From positions 1-64,000 of the forward strand of contig NZ_VFEV01000020.1 of assembly GCF_007858275.1 (NCBI RefSeq): a stretch of DNA of 64,000 nt. Direction: 5' to 3'. Source of the DNA: Pseudomonas proteolytica (lineage in GTDB: Bacteria; Pseudomonadota; Gammaproteobacteria; Pseudomonadales; Pseudomonadaceae). How positions within the stretch are numbered: position 1 is the stretch's first letter; each line of letters begins with the position of its first letter. Under the pieces are notes generated by a model. It saw only the letters and a list, made by a program, of their open reading frames with translations, did not search any database and was not told the DNA's origin. Shown one piece after another: positions 52,064-60,998 of the stretch. The position numbers were made by a program, and so were the translations under genes.

Positions 52064-53131
52064 TCAAAGCGTGGATTTGTGGATGACGTTCAGGCTCATC
52101 TGCTCCAGCAGCTTGTTCATCTGGATGAACTGCGCAAAGCGTTTGTCCTGGGTCTGGCCATGGAAGAAGCGGTAGTAGATCTGCTGCACGATGCCGGCCA
52201 GGCGAAACAGGCCGTAGGTGTAGTAGAAGTCGAAATTGTCGATCTGGATGCCGGCGCGCTCGGCGTAATAATCGACAAACTGGCGGCGGGTGAGCATGCC
52301 GGGCGCGTTGCTCGGCTGGCGGCGCATCAGTTGCACGGGCGCAGGGTCGGCGGCTTCGATCCAATAGGCGAGGCTGTTGCCCAGGTCCATCAGCGGATCA
52401 CCGAGGGTGGTCAGTTCCCAGTCCAGCACGCCGATGATCTGCATCGGGTTGTTGGGGTCGAGGATCACGTTGTCGAAGCGATAGTCGTTGTGCACGATGC
52501 TGGAGGTCGGATGATCAGCCGGCATCTTGTCGTTGAGCCAGGCGCGCACGGCTTCCCATTTCGGGGCGTCGGGGGTCAGGGCTTTTTCGTAGCGATCGCT
52601 CCACCCGCTGATCTGGCGTGCCACATAACCTTCGGGTTTGCCCAGGTCGGCCAGGCCGCAGGCGTGATAGTCGACTTGGTGCAGTTCGACGAACTTGTCG
52701 ATGAAGCTTTTGCACAGGGCTTCGGTGCGCCCGGCGTCCAGACCCAGCTCCGGCGGCAGGTCCGAGCGCAGGATGATGCCCTTGACCCGCTCCATCACAT
52801 AGAACTCGGCGCCGATCACCGATTCGTCGGTGCAGTGCAGGTAGGCCTTGGGGCAGTAGGGGAAACCGTCCTTGAGTTGGTTCAGGATGCGGAATTCGCG
52901 GCCCATGTCATGGGCGGACTTGGCCTTGTGGCCAAAGGGCGGGCGACGCAGGACGAACTCCTGATCAGGGTACTCAAGCAGGTAGGTCAGGTTGGAGGCG
53001 CCCCCCGGAAACTGGCTGACTTTTGCGCTGCCGGTCAGGCCTGGGATATGGGCCTTGAGGTAGGGGTCGATGAGGCTGGCATCCAGTTCTTCGCCAGGGC
53101 GAATCTGGGTGGATTGGTCATTGAGCGCCAT
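52064..53131 (-). CDS. phosphotransferase family protein (ACAD10/11-type aminoglycoside-phosphotransferase fold)
   Basis: 355 residues, cytosolic kinase fold. FPGGASNLTYLLEYPDQEFVLRRPP is the nucleotide-binding N-lobe, with RR in place of the usual lysine region. IVHNDYRFDNVILD is the catalytic HxDxxxxN loop, and IIGVLDWELTTLGDPLMDLG is the metal-binding D. The family includes the kinase-like part of mammalian ACAD10/11, which phosphorylates 4-hydroxyacyl-CoA. Together with the downstream SDR this suggests hydroxy-fatty-acid catabolism, as inference. Confidence 0.92.
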   Translation of the reverse strand: MALNDQSTQIRPGEELDASLIDPYLKAHIPGLTGSAKVSQFPGGASNLTYLLEYPDQEFVLRRPPFGHKAKSAHDMGREFRILNQLKDGFPYCPKAYLHCTDESVIGAEFYVMERVKGIILRSDLPPELGLDAGRTEALCKSFIDKFVELHQVDYHACGLADLGKPEGYVARQISGWSDRYEKALTPDAPKWEAVRAWLNDKMPADHPTSSIVHNDYRFDNVILDPNNPMQIIGVLDWELTTLGDPLMDLGNSLAYWIEAADPAPVQLMRRQPSNAPGMLTRRQFVDYYAERAGIQIDNFDFYYTYGLFRLAGIVQQIYYRFFHGQTQDKRFAQFIQMNKLLEQMSLNVIHKSTL

Positions 53132-53260
53132 GCTTATCCCTTCTGCTTATTCTTGAGGCCTTTGACTATTGGCTAATCTAATGCGCACAGCCGACCCGCC
53201 ACAAGGCTGGCACGGCTTAATAGGTTAGCGTGTTGGATGATAATCAGCGTGCCTGATCGG

Positions 53261-54214
53261 TCACTTTTCGGGCGCCGGCAAGGCGACTGGCGTGAGTACC
53301 GGGCGCCCGGCGAAGTACTCCACCAGATTGTCCGCCACCCGTTGCACGGTGTCATGGGCCGCTTCCGGCGACAGCCCGGCCACATGCGGGGTGAGGACTG
53401 TGTTGTTGAGGCGCTTGAGGCCGTCCGGCACGTTGGGCTCGTCATCGAACACATCCAGCGCCGCGCCGCCGATGCGTCGTTGTTCCAGGGCGTTGATGAG
53501 GTCGGCGGTGACAATCACGCTGCCGCGGGCAATGTTCACCAAAAAACCGTGGGGCCCGAGGGCGTCCAGCGCTTGGCGGTCGATCAAGTGACGGGTGCCC
53601 GGCCCGCCGGGCGTGGCAATCACCAGGAAGTCCGAGTTGCGCGCCAGTTCTACCGGTGTGGCGCAGTAGGTGTAGTCCACATCGCTGCGGGGCTGGCGGC
53701 TGTGGTAACTGATCTGCATGTCAAAACCCAGCGCCGCGCGCTGGGCGATCGCCATGCCGACCGCGCCCAGGCCCAGGATCCCCAGTTGCTTGCCCGAAAG
53801 GGACGGGCGCATGACCTTCGGCCATTCACTGCGCCGTACCGCTGCGTCGGCGCGGGGGATGTCACGTACCAGTGACAGCAGCAGCGCCATGGCGTGGTCC
53901 GCCACCGAAGGGGCGTTCACGCCGGCACCGTTGGTGACGACGATGCCCCGGTTGCTCGCAGCCTGCAGGTCGACCTGCTCATAGCCAGCGCCGATCACGC
54001 AAATGATTTCCAGCAGCGGCAGGGCGGCGATTTCCTCGGCATGCAACCCCAAAGGGCCACGGGTCAGCACAGCCTTGATCTGCGTGCCATGGGCCTTGAT
54101 GGCCTGGGCGCGTTCGGCGGGCGTCGGCGCGAGGATCACATGAAAGTCATTGCTCTCGATGATGTGCAGGTATTCGTTGATGGTTTCAACCAGGACCAGA
54201 ACAGTGGCGGACAT
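53261..54214 (-). CDS. D-isomer-specific 2-hydroxyacid dehydrogenase
   Basis: 317 residues from the ATG at 54214; an upstream in-frame ATG at 54259 lacks any ribosome site. NAD-binding GLGAVGMAIAQRAA in the central domain; catalytic arginine, glutamate and histidine in NIARGSVIV, DVFDDEPNVP and TPHVAGLSPEA, as in D-lactate, hydroxypyruvate or glyoxylate reductases. Substrate not deducible. It precedes and is codirectional with the phosphotransferase gene, 129 nt away. Confidence 0.93.
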   Translation of the reverse strand: MSATVLVLVETINEYLHIIESNDFHVILAPTPAERAQAIKAHGTQIKAVLTRGPLGLHAEEIAALPLLEIICVIGAGYEQVDLQAASNRGIVVTNGAGVNAPSVADHAMALLLSLVRDIPRADAAVRRSEWPKVMRPSLSGKQLGILGLGAVGMAIAQRAALGFDMQISYHSRQPRSDVDYTYCATPVELARNSDFLVIATPGGPGTRHLIDRQALDALGPHGFLVNIARGSVIVTADLINALEQRRIGGAALDVFDDEPNVPDGLKRLNNTVLTPHVAGLSPEAAHDTVQRVADNLVEYFAGRPVLTPVALPAPEK

Positions 54215-54360
54215 GGGGCAGCTCTTGTTGTGGGGTTTGAGACCGGGATTATGCGGCATTTTTTAAGTACGAAATGCCAGCGGGTGGAAGATCTTTATTT
54301 GATGGGAGCTCTTGAGAAGGGGATGACAGCGCCTGAAGACGCTGTGCATCGATTCCGGTG

Positions 54361-54792
54361 CTACTGGGCTTGCCTCACCTTGTTCTGTTCCGCCTGGGCG
54401 ATTGCCTTGAAATCATAGGTAGGGAAAAACTCGGTCCGGTAGGGGCCCCATGCGGTGTTTTCCAATGCCAGGTTGACCGCCGACAGGCGAGAGGCGGGCA
54501 GGCGCAGGACGATGACTTGTCCGATACCCATGGTGATGTTCCAACTGACGACCTCTACCCCCTCCGGTGGGAAGACTTTATAGAACTCCTGCTTGGCGAG
54601 TTGCGCTCTTAGTTCGCTTAATGGTCGCGATTGATCATGCTTTAGAAATACCGTCAGCATGATTGCATTGTCTTTTGTAGCAACAGGTGCGCTTGCGGCC
54701 GGGGTGGCTGTGGGTTGTGCATTGGCGCAGCCGATAAGTAGAGCACAAACCCCTACTGTGGATATTAAGAGTGACTTGAGTTGGGTTTTCAT
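54361..54792 (-). CDS. putative small lipoprotein, unknown function
   Basis: 143 residues. The N-terminus KTQLKSLLISTVGVCALLIGC contains an LIGC lipobox, so the mature protein would be a lipoprotein starting at Cys22. It is followed by an alanine/proline/threonine-rich linker and a compact domain (IMLTVFLKHDQSRPLSELRAQL.., WNITMGIGQVIVLRLPASRLSAVN). I do not recognise a named domain. It is codirectional with the DUF4822 gene 63 nt upstream and may share its transcript. The ribosome site is weak. Confidence 0.75.
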   Translation of the reverse strand: MKTQLKSLLISTVGVCALLIGCANAQPTATPAASAPVATKDNAIMLTVFLKHDQSRPLSELRAQLAKQEFYKVFPPEGVEVVSWNITMGIGQVIVLRLPASRLSAVNLALENTAWGPYRTEFFPTYDFKAIAQAEQNKVRQAQ

Positions 54793-54855
54793 AAATGGGG
54801 TCTTTTTGTTGTTTTCGGAAGTTGTTGGAAAGTGCATTCAATGGGTGAAGAGTGT

Positions 54856-55350
54856 TCAGTGGGATGTGGTGGTTTTTATGGGGCCTTTGTAAGGCGCGTG
54901 AACCACATAGATGCGGACTTTCTCGTTGGTCTCGACCATGTCGCGCGGCACCTCCCGCGAATAGGTGAACTCTTCGTTATTCAGGGCCTCGAGTCGCCTG
55001 ACCACTGTTCTGGTCGGGCCTTTGTCAGGGATCAGGATATGAGTCTTTTTGTCGCCCGTAACAAGGAAGTACCCGCCACCGCCATTATCATATTTTGACA
55101 ACCCGGTGTCGGCGTAGAAGAACTCGTAGCGATTGCGCTCGGGGTCCCACATGGATATGCCTACTACGCCTGGGTACTTGTCCTTGACGTCAACCTGGGG
55201 GGTACCTTCTATATAAACTTTGGTGGTCAGCCACTGAGGGGACGAAGCGAATGCGCGGATATCGGCGTTTGTCGGTTGTGCTTGGCTGGCGACTGGGGTG
55301 AGCAGGGTCACGAGAAAAAGCCCGGTAAATATACAATTGTATTTTTTCAT
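54856..55350 (-). CDS. DUF4822 domain exported protein
   Basis: 164 residues with AGGAA before the ATG. Signal peptide MKKYNCIFTGLFLVTLLTPVASQA. The mature part fits DUF4822: QWLTTKVYIEG, VDVKDKYPGVVGISMWDPERNRYEFFYADTG, FLVTGDKKTHILIPDKG, EEFTYSREVPRDM and VRIYVVHAPYKGP. Small periplasmic or secreted beta protein of unknown role. The 285 nt upstream are AT-rich and hold no recognisable gene. Confidence 0.85.
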   Translation of the reverse strand: MKKYNCIFTGLFLVTLLTPVASQAQPTNADIRAFASSPQWLTTKVYIEGTPQVDVKDKYPGVVGISMWDPERNRYEFFYADTGLSKYDNGGGGYFLVTGDKKTHILIPDKGPTRTVVRRLEALNNEEFTYSREVPRDMVETNEKVRIYVVHAPYKGPIKTTTSH

Positions 55351-55635
55351 TGAATTATTCCTGTATGGAGTTGAGGGTGCTGCCGGCGATGCACTGCTTG
55401 GAAGCAGTAGTGGAGGAATATAGGTCTGCTGAGAATGTCTATCAATACTTAAGTATATGTTTGTAACAAATTCAGCGATGTTAAAAAGTTGATCTTTGGT
55501 TTGTTACTTAGTTGTGTGTAGGAGATCTCCTAAAGTTAAGTTGTCGTTTCCTGGGGTTTGGCTTTTGGATATGACTTATGTTTAAGGCGGGAAGTGCGCC
55601 GCGGGCTGACGCGCCGCGACGTCACTTGATGAGAC

Positions 55636-55848
55636 TCAGCCTATTCTTGGAAAGGGAATCAGGGAGTTGCGTGGTTTGTGCGCCTGAAACTCGGCCCCAT
55701 TGAAGCTGAAGGTGTTGGGGTCAGTTTGTGGGTGCTCAGGCTTGGGCTGTTGGTCGGGTTGGTGTAATGCGACGAATTGGCTGATGGTGTCCGTCAGCAG
55801 GCCAGCATCGAAGAAGAAGTTCTGATTGCTTGAAGCAATTGAAGTCAT
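55636..55848 (-). CDS. small hypothetical protein, 70 residues
   Basis: ATG at 55848 preceded by GGAGA about 8 nt upstream; TGA-type stop at 55636. It begins MTSIASSNQNFFFDAGLLTD and has a proline/glutamine-rich middle (HQPDQQPKPEHPQTDP) and a C-terminus ending in LIPFPRIG. No cysteines, signal peptide or membrane segment. The ribosome site and codon pattern support it but no family is recognised. It stands alone between AT-rich spacers. A ribosomally made peptide precursor is conceivable, yet no modifying enzyme is nearby. Confidence 0.55.
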   Translation of the reverse strand: MTSIASSNQNFFFDAGLLTDTISQFVALHQPDQQPKPEHPQTDPNTFSFNGAEFQAHKPRNSLIPFPRIG

Positions 55849-56190
55849 TTTGAGTTCTCCAATTAAGAGGGAAGGTTGTGGACGTGACACGCCTTTTATA
55901 GCGCTCAGCGTTGTGTGGCGGTGCTGGTGCACCGCGTTCCCGAAAGAACAAACCGAGACATAAAAAAGCGCATCGTTAGCAGTCTTCAGGCGGGCTGCAT
56001 ATGGGTGCTGGAGGGGCCGCCTCAGAGGCTGAAGTTGTCGGCGCGACTTTTTTGCAGGCTCTGCATTCGTCAGCTAAGTCTTTGCTTATGCAGGCGAATC
56101 CCGGACAATCGCGCCCCTGTTACGGTCGTGGCGCTGCCTGTCAGGTTTTTCTGACTCGTCGCGATCGTATGAAAGCGGAGAACCGAGCGG
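55849..56190. other. gene-free spacer before the serine-type transporter
   Basis: No supported gene. It must hold the divergent promoters of the 70-residue gene and the transporter. I found no clear repeat or operator. Confidence 0.5.
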
Positions 56191-57468
56191 ATGAATGATC
56201 AGGCCAATAGCGTCGATGAACGCTACGCAACGACACCTGTAAGCCTCACGGGCTGGAGCCGCCAGGACACGACCTGGATGCTTGGCCTGTTCGGCACGGC
56301 GATTGGCGCCGGTACTTTGTTTCTACCCATCAACGCTGGCCTGGGCGGCTTCTGGCCGTTGCTGATCCTCGCGCTGCTGGCGTTCCCGATGACTTATTAC
56401 GCGCACCGTGGCCTGACGCGCTTTGTATTGTCGGGCCGTGCAGGCTCGGATATCACCGAGGTGGTTGAAGAACACTTCGGCATCAAGGCCGGGGCGTTGA
56501 TCACCTTGCTGTACTTCTTCGCGATCTTCCCGATCCTGCTGATCTACAGCGTGGCGTTGACCAATACGGTTGGCAGCTTCATGTCGCACCAACTGCACAT
56601 TGAGCCGCCGCCACGGGCGCTGTTGTCGTTTGTGTTGATCCTGGGCCTGCTGGGCGTGGTGCGTTGCGGCGAACAGGTGATCGTCAAGGCCATGAGCCTG
56701 ATGGTGTATCCGTTTATTGTCGCCTTGCTGTTTCTGGCGGTGTACCTGGTGCCGCACTGGAACGGCGGCATCCTCAGCACCGCCAGCACTGTGCCGGCAC
56801 CGTCGGCGCTGCTGCATACGATGTGGCTGGCGATTCCGGTGATGGTGTTCTCGTTCAACCACTCGCCGATCATCTCGGCCTTCGCCGTTGACCAGAAACG
56901 CCAGTACGGCGCCCACGCCGAAGAGCGCAGCTCGCAGATCCTGTCCCGCGCCCATCTGTTGATGGTGGCGATGGTGATGTTCTTCGTATTCAGTTGCGTA
57001 CTGACCTTGTCGCCGGGCCAACTGGCCGAAGCCAAGGCGCAGAACCTGTCGATCCTGTCCTACCTGGCCAACCACTTCGATAACCCGACCATTGCCTTTG
57101 CGGCGCCATTGATTGCGTTCGTGGCAATTGCCAAGTCGTTCCTGGGCCACTACATCGGCGCCAGCGAAGGCCTCAAGGGCCTGATCGTCAAGAGCGGCCG
57201 CCGCCCGGGTGCCAAGGCCCTGGACCGCATGACTGCGGGCTTCATGCTGGTGGTGTGCTGGATCGTGGCCACCCTGAACCCAAGCATCCTGGGAATGATC
57301 GAGGCCCTGGGTGGGCCGATCATCGCCTCGATCCTGTTCCTGATGCCGATGTACGCGATTCGCAAGGTACCAGCCATGGCCAAATACCGTGGGCAGGCGT
57401 CCAATGTGTTTGTTACGGCGGTAGGTCTGGTGGCGATCACAGCGGTGGTTTACTCGCTGTTGGCCTAA
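56191..57468 (+). CDS. HAAAP-family amino acid permease (serine/threonine transporter type)
   Basis: 425 residues with about eleven membrane helices. Helix 1 carries the HAAAP substrate-site sequence LGLFGTAIGAGTLFLPINAGLGGFWPLL; later LPLxxFSFNHSP-like sequence (PVMVFSFNHSPIISAF) and AIAKSFLGHYIGASEGL are typical of SdaC/TdcC/YhaO-type serine or threonine proton symporters. Inner-membrane uptake system. No serine deaminase gene adjoins it, so the exact amino acid is inferred from the family only. Confidence 0.92.
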   Translation: MNDQANSVDERYATTPVSLTGWSRQDTTWMLGLFGTAIGAGTLFLPINAGLGGFWPLLILALLAFPMTYYAHRGLTRFVLSGRAGSDITEVVEEHFGIKAGALITLLYFFAIFPILLIYSVALTNTVGSFMSHQLHIEPPPRALLSFVLILGLLGVVRCGEQVIVKAMSLMVYPFIVALLFLAVYLVPHWNGGILSTASTVPAPSALLHTMWLAIPVMVFSFNHSPIISAFAVDQKRQYGAHAEERSSQILSRAHLLMVAMVMFFVFSCVLTLSPGQLAEAKAQNLSILSYLANHFDNPTIAFAAPLIAFVAIAKSFLGHYIGASEGLKGLIVKSGRRPGAKALDRMTAGFMLVVCWIVATLNPSILGMIEALGGPIIASILFLMPMYAIRKVPAMAKYRGQASNVFVTAVGLVAITAVVYSLLA

Positions 57469-57504
57469 GGCCCAAGGCGGTACAGCGCTAAAAGGTGGTT
57501 TTGT

Positions 57505-57908
57505 GTGGGAGCGGGCTTGCCCGCGATAGCGGTGGGTCAGTTAGACGTATAGGTGATTGACCCACCGCTATCGCAGGCAAGCCAGCTCCCACATTCGTTT
57601 TGTGGCGTGTCCAAAATTCCCTGCCTCGCCGCGATCCCCAGCGGTGGGTCAGTTAGACGCATAGGTGATTGACCCACCGCTATCGCAGGCAAGCCAGCTC
57701 CCACATTTGTTTTGTGGCGTGTCCAAAATTCCCTGCCTCGCCGAGACCCCCTGTGGGAGCGGGCTTGCCCGCGATAGCGGTGGGTCAGTTAGACGTATAG
57801 GTGATTGACCCACTATCGCAGGCAAGCCAGCTCCCACATTCGTTTTGTGGCGCGTCCAAAATTCCCTGCCTCGCCGCGATCCCCTGTGGGAGCGGGCTTG
57901 CCCGCGAT
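57505..57908. repeat. tandem REP array, three units
   Basis: The core GGTGGGTCAGTTAGACG recurs at 57531, 57643 and 57779 (periods 112 and 136 bp). Each is followed by ATAGGTGATTGACCCAC, CAGGCAAGCCAGCTCCCACA and a GTCCAAAATTCCCTGCCTCG linker. The second unit lacks the GTGGGAGCGGGCTTGCCCGC arm, which explains the shorter period. The array fills the convergent gap between the transporter and acnB. Confidence 0.9.
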
Positions 57909-57942
57909 GAGGCCACAACAGACGCCACATTTCTCCAGGCAT

Positions 57943-57980
57943 AAAAAACGCCGCGTACCTTGCGATACGCGGCGTTTTTT
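57943..57980. terminator. bidirectional terminator at the acnB 3' end
   Basis: AAAAAACGCCGCGTA CCTTGCGA TACGCGGCGTTTTTT: perfect stem with A/T tails on both sides, 14 nt past the acnB stop on its strand. Confidence 0.92.
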
Positions 57981-57993
57981 GTGTCAGTAGACC

Positions 57994-60603
57994 TTAGGCT
58001 TGAACCACCGGAATGTTGGCACTTGCAGCGATTTTACGGAACTCGGCGATCTGGTCGAAGTTCAGGTAGCGGTAGACATCACTGGCCATGGTGTCCAGTT
58101 TGGCCGCGTAGCCCATGTACTCTTCGACGGTCGGCAGGCGACCCAGCGTGGAAGCGACTGCCGCCAGCTCAGCCGAGGCCAGGTAGACGTTCGCGCCATC
58201 ACCCAGACGGTTCGGGAAGTTACGGGTCGAAGTCGACACTACGGTGGAGTTCGGCTCTACACGTGCCTGGTTACCCATGCACAGCGAGCAGCCCGGCATT
58301 TCCATGCGCGCGCCAGCCTTGCCGTAGATGCCGTAGTAGCCTTCTTCGGTCAGTTGGTGAGCGTCCATCTTGGTCGGCGGCGACAGCCACAGACGGGTTG
58401 GCAGCTGGCCCTTGACCTGCTCCAGCAACTTACCGGCAGCGCGGAAGTGACCGATGTTGGTCATGCACGAACCGATGAACACTTCGTCGATCTTCTCGCC
58501 AGCAACGCTGGACAGCAGACGGGCGTCATCCGGGTCGTTCGGCGCGCAGAGGATTGGCTCGTTGATTTCGGCCAGGTCGATCTCGATGACTTCGGCGTAT
58601 TCGGCGTCGGCATCGGCTTCCATCAGCTCAGGGTTGGCAACCCAGGCTTCCATCGCTTGGGCACGACGTTCCAGGGTACGCGCATCACCGTAGCCTTCAC
58701 CGATCATCCAGCGCAGCAGGGTGATGTTGGAGTTCAGGTACTCGGTGACGGAGTCTTTCGACAGCTTGATGGTGCAACCGGCAGCCGAACGTTCGGCCGA
58801 GGCGTCGGACAGCTCGAAAGCCTGCTCCAGCGTCAGGTCGTTCAGGCCTTCGATTTCCAGGATGCGACCAGAGAAGGCGTTTTTCTTGCCTTTTTTCTCA
58901 ACGGTCAGCAGGCCGGACTGGATCGCGTAGTAAGGAATGGCATGAACCAGGTCACGCAGGGTGATGCCAGGTTTCATTTTGCCTTTGAAGCGCACCAGGA
59001 TCGATTCCGGCATGTCCAGTGGCATTACGCCAGTGGCTGCGGCGAACGCGACCAGGCCAGAACCGGCCGGGAACGAGATGCCCATCGGGAAACGGGTGTG
59101 GGAGTCACCACCGGTACCTACGGTGTCCGGCAGCAGCATGCGGTTCAGCCAGCTGTGGATGATGCCGTCGCCTGGACGCAGCGATACACCGCCACGGGTC
59201 ATGATGAAGTCAGGCAGGGTGTGGTGGGTGGTCACGTCGATCGGCTTTGGATAGGCCGCGGTGTGGCAGAAGGACTGCATCACCAGATCGGTGGAGAAGC
59301 CCAGGCACGCCAGGTCTTTGAGTTCGTCACGGGTCATAGGACCGGTGGTGTCCTGGGAACCGACGGTGGTCATCTTCGGTTCGCAGTACGTACCTGGACG
59401 AACGCCTTTGCCTTCTGGCAGGCCACAGGCCTTGCCGACCATCTTCTGGGCCAGGGTGAAACCCTTGCCAGTGTCGACAGGTGCTTCAGGCAGCTTGAAC
59501 AGGTCGGTAGGGCCCAGGCCCAGCTCGGCGCGGGCCTTGTCGGTCAGGCCACGGCCGATGATCAGTGGGATACGGCCGCCGGCACGTACTTCGTCCAACA
59601 GGACCGGGGTCTTCATTTCGAAGGTGGTCAGGACTTCATCGGTGCCGTGTTTGCAGACTTTGCCAGCATGCGGGTACAGGTCGATCACGTCGCCCATGTG
59701 CATGTTGGTAACGTCGAATTCGATTGGCAGTGCGCCAGCATCTTCCATGGTGTTGTAGAAGATTGGAGCGATCTTGCTGCCGAAGCAGAAGCCGCCAGCG
59801 CGCTTGTTAGGCACGTAGGGAACGTCGTCGCCGAAGAACCACAGTACCGAGTTGGTTGCCGACTTACGGGACGAACCGGTACCGACTACGTCACCGACGT
59901 AGGCGATCGGGAAGCCCTGGCCGCGCATTTCTTCGATCTGCTTCATCGGGCCGGTCTTGCCTTGCTCGTCCGGCACGATGCCTTCACGGGCCATTTTCAG
60001 CATGGCCAGGGCGTGCAGCGGGATGTCAGGACGGGACCAGGCATCGGGAGCAGGGGACAGGTCGTCGGTGTTGGTTTCGCCAGTGACCTTGAATACACGC
60101 AGGCTGATCTTGTCGGCCAGGGTCGGGCGGTTCTTGAACCACTCGCCGTCGGCCCAGGACTGGATCACTTCCTTGGCGTGCTGGTTGCCGTTCTTGGCTT
60201 TTTCCGCGACGTCGTGGAAAGCATCGAACATCAGCAGGGTGTGCTTGAGCTGGGCAGCTGCAACGGCGGCCAGTTCGGCGTCGTCCAACAGCTCGACCAG
60301 GGTCACGATGTTGTAGCCGCCTTGCATGGTGCCGAGCAGTTCAACAGCGCGCTTTTTGTCGATCAGGGGAGAAGAAACTTCGCCCTTGGCCAGGGCAGAC
60401 AGGAAACCGGCCTTGACGTAGGCAGCTTCGTCAACGCCTGGTGGAATGCGGTTGGTGATCAGGTCAACGAGGAACTCTTCTTCGCCAGCCGGGGGATTTT
60501 TCAGCAGCTCGACCAGGCCTGCGGTTTGTTCGGCGTTTAGCGGCTGGGGAACGATACCCAGGGCTGCACGCTCTTCGATATGTTTGCGGTAGGCTTCAAG
60601 CAC
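57994..60603 (-). CDS. acnB: bifunctional aconitate hydratase 2 / 2-methylisocitrate dehydratase
   Basis: 869 residues if it starts at the GTG at 60603 (GAGGG 8 nt upstream); this gives the standard N-terminus LEAYRKHIEERAALGIVPQPL, whereas the ATG at 60615 would add a tail. TCA-cycle interconversion of citrate and isocitrate. HEAT-like N-terminal domain first, then the swivel domain with GTGSSRKSATNSVLWF. The catalytic core has iron-sulfur cysteines in GSCMTNIGHF (about residue 710) and PGCSLCMGNQARV (about 770), and GGDSHTRFPMGISFPAGSG. Monocistronic with its own terminator. Its leader region holds a large nested inverted repeat. Confidence 0.97.
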   Translation of the reverse strand: MLEAYRKHIEERAALGIVPQPLNAEQTAGLVELLKNPPAGEEEFLVDLITNRIPPGVDEAAYVKAGFLSALAKGEVSSPLIDKKRAVELLGTMQGGYNIVTLVELLDDAELAAVAAAQLKHTLLMFDAFHDVAEKAKNGNQHAKEVIQSWADGEWFKNRPTLADKISLRVFKVTGETNTDDLSPAPDAWSRPDIPLHALAMLKMAREGIVPDEQGKTGPMKQIEEMRGQGFPIAYVGDVVGTGSSRKSATNSVLWFFGDDVPYVPNKRAGGFCFGSKIAPIFYNTMEDAGALPIEFDVTNMHMGDVIDLYPHAGKVCKHGTDEVLTTFEMKTPVLLDEVRAGGRIPLIIGRGLTDKARAELGLGPTDLFKLPEAPVDTGKGFTLAQKMVGKACGLPEGKGVRPGTYCEPKMTTVGSQDTTGPMTRDELKDLACLGFSTDLVMQSFCHTAAYPKPIDVTTHHTLPDFIMTRGGVSLRPGDGIIHSWLNRMLLPDTVGTGGDSHTRFPMGISFPAGSGLVAFAAATGVMPLDMPESILVRFKGKMKPGITLRDLVHAIPYYAIQSGLLTVEKKGKKNAFSGRILEIEGLNDLTLEQAFELSDASAERSAAGCTIKLSKDSVTEYLNSNITLLRWMIGEGYGDARTLERRAQAMEAWVANPELMEADADAEYAEVIEIDLAEINEPILCAPNDPDDARLLSSVAGEKIDEVFIGSCMTNIGHFRAAGKLLEQVKGQLPTRLWLSPPTKMDAHQLTEEGYYGIYGKAGARMEMPGCSLCMGNQARVEPNSTVVSTSTRNFPNRLGDGANVYLASAELAAVASTLGRLPTVEEYMGYAAKLDTMASDVYRYLNFDQIAEFRKIAASANIPVVQA

Positions 60604-60714
60604 AGTTATTACCCTCATCAGTGGTCCCACGGGACGCTCATCCAGACATGCACGGCACGCATGCGCTCGAGGGCTTTTTGGGCCGTAGAGCCAGCGCTGC
60701 CGGCATTTCTCACA

Positions 60715-60849
60715 GAAGCTGCTTTCAAAGTTTTACGCCTGCAGAACGGAGCTGATGAGGGTTGGTGCTGGTTATTTAAAGGTTAAACAACCAGCGCCAA
60801 CACCGTTCTGAAGGAACGACTGTGCTCGTGACGCTTTGAAAACAGCTTC
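60715..60849. repeat. 135-bp nested inverted repeat upstream of acnB
   Basis: Three pairs of arms are nested: GAAGCTGCTTTCAAAG/CTTTGAAAACAGCTTC (60715-60730 and 60834-60849, one mismatch), CAGAACGG/CCGTTCTG (60742-60749 and 60803-60810), and GTTGGTGCTGGTT/AACCAGCGCCAAC (60761-60773 and 60789-60801). It is unrelated to the REP families. A MITE-like element, a structured leader or a small RNA are possible. The remaining gap 60604-60998 holds the divergent promoters; no other gene is seen. Confidence 0.7.
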
Positions 60850-60998
60850 CAACGGATTATTTGGCGCCTTACAAGGCCGGATGATTCTACGGCAAAAATT
60901 TTCTAAAGGTAAGTTGCCGCAGCAAGTTTGCAGGGTGATGAACCTTAGACAAAGGGCTAACATGGGCCACTGTTTCGCTGATTTGTGCGCTGCCACCC

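Noticed and set aside
51686..53176. 496-codon plus-strand frame opposite the SDR and phosphotransferase genes
   Set aside because: Both minus-strand genes have complete catalytic motifs; this frame is antisense.
58000..60540. 846-codon open frame on the plus strand opposite acnB
   Set aside because: Antisense to a certain gene; open only because high G+C third positions avoid stop codons.
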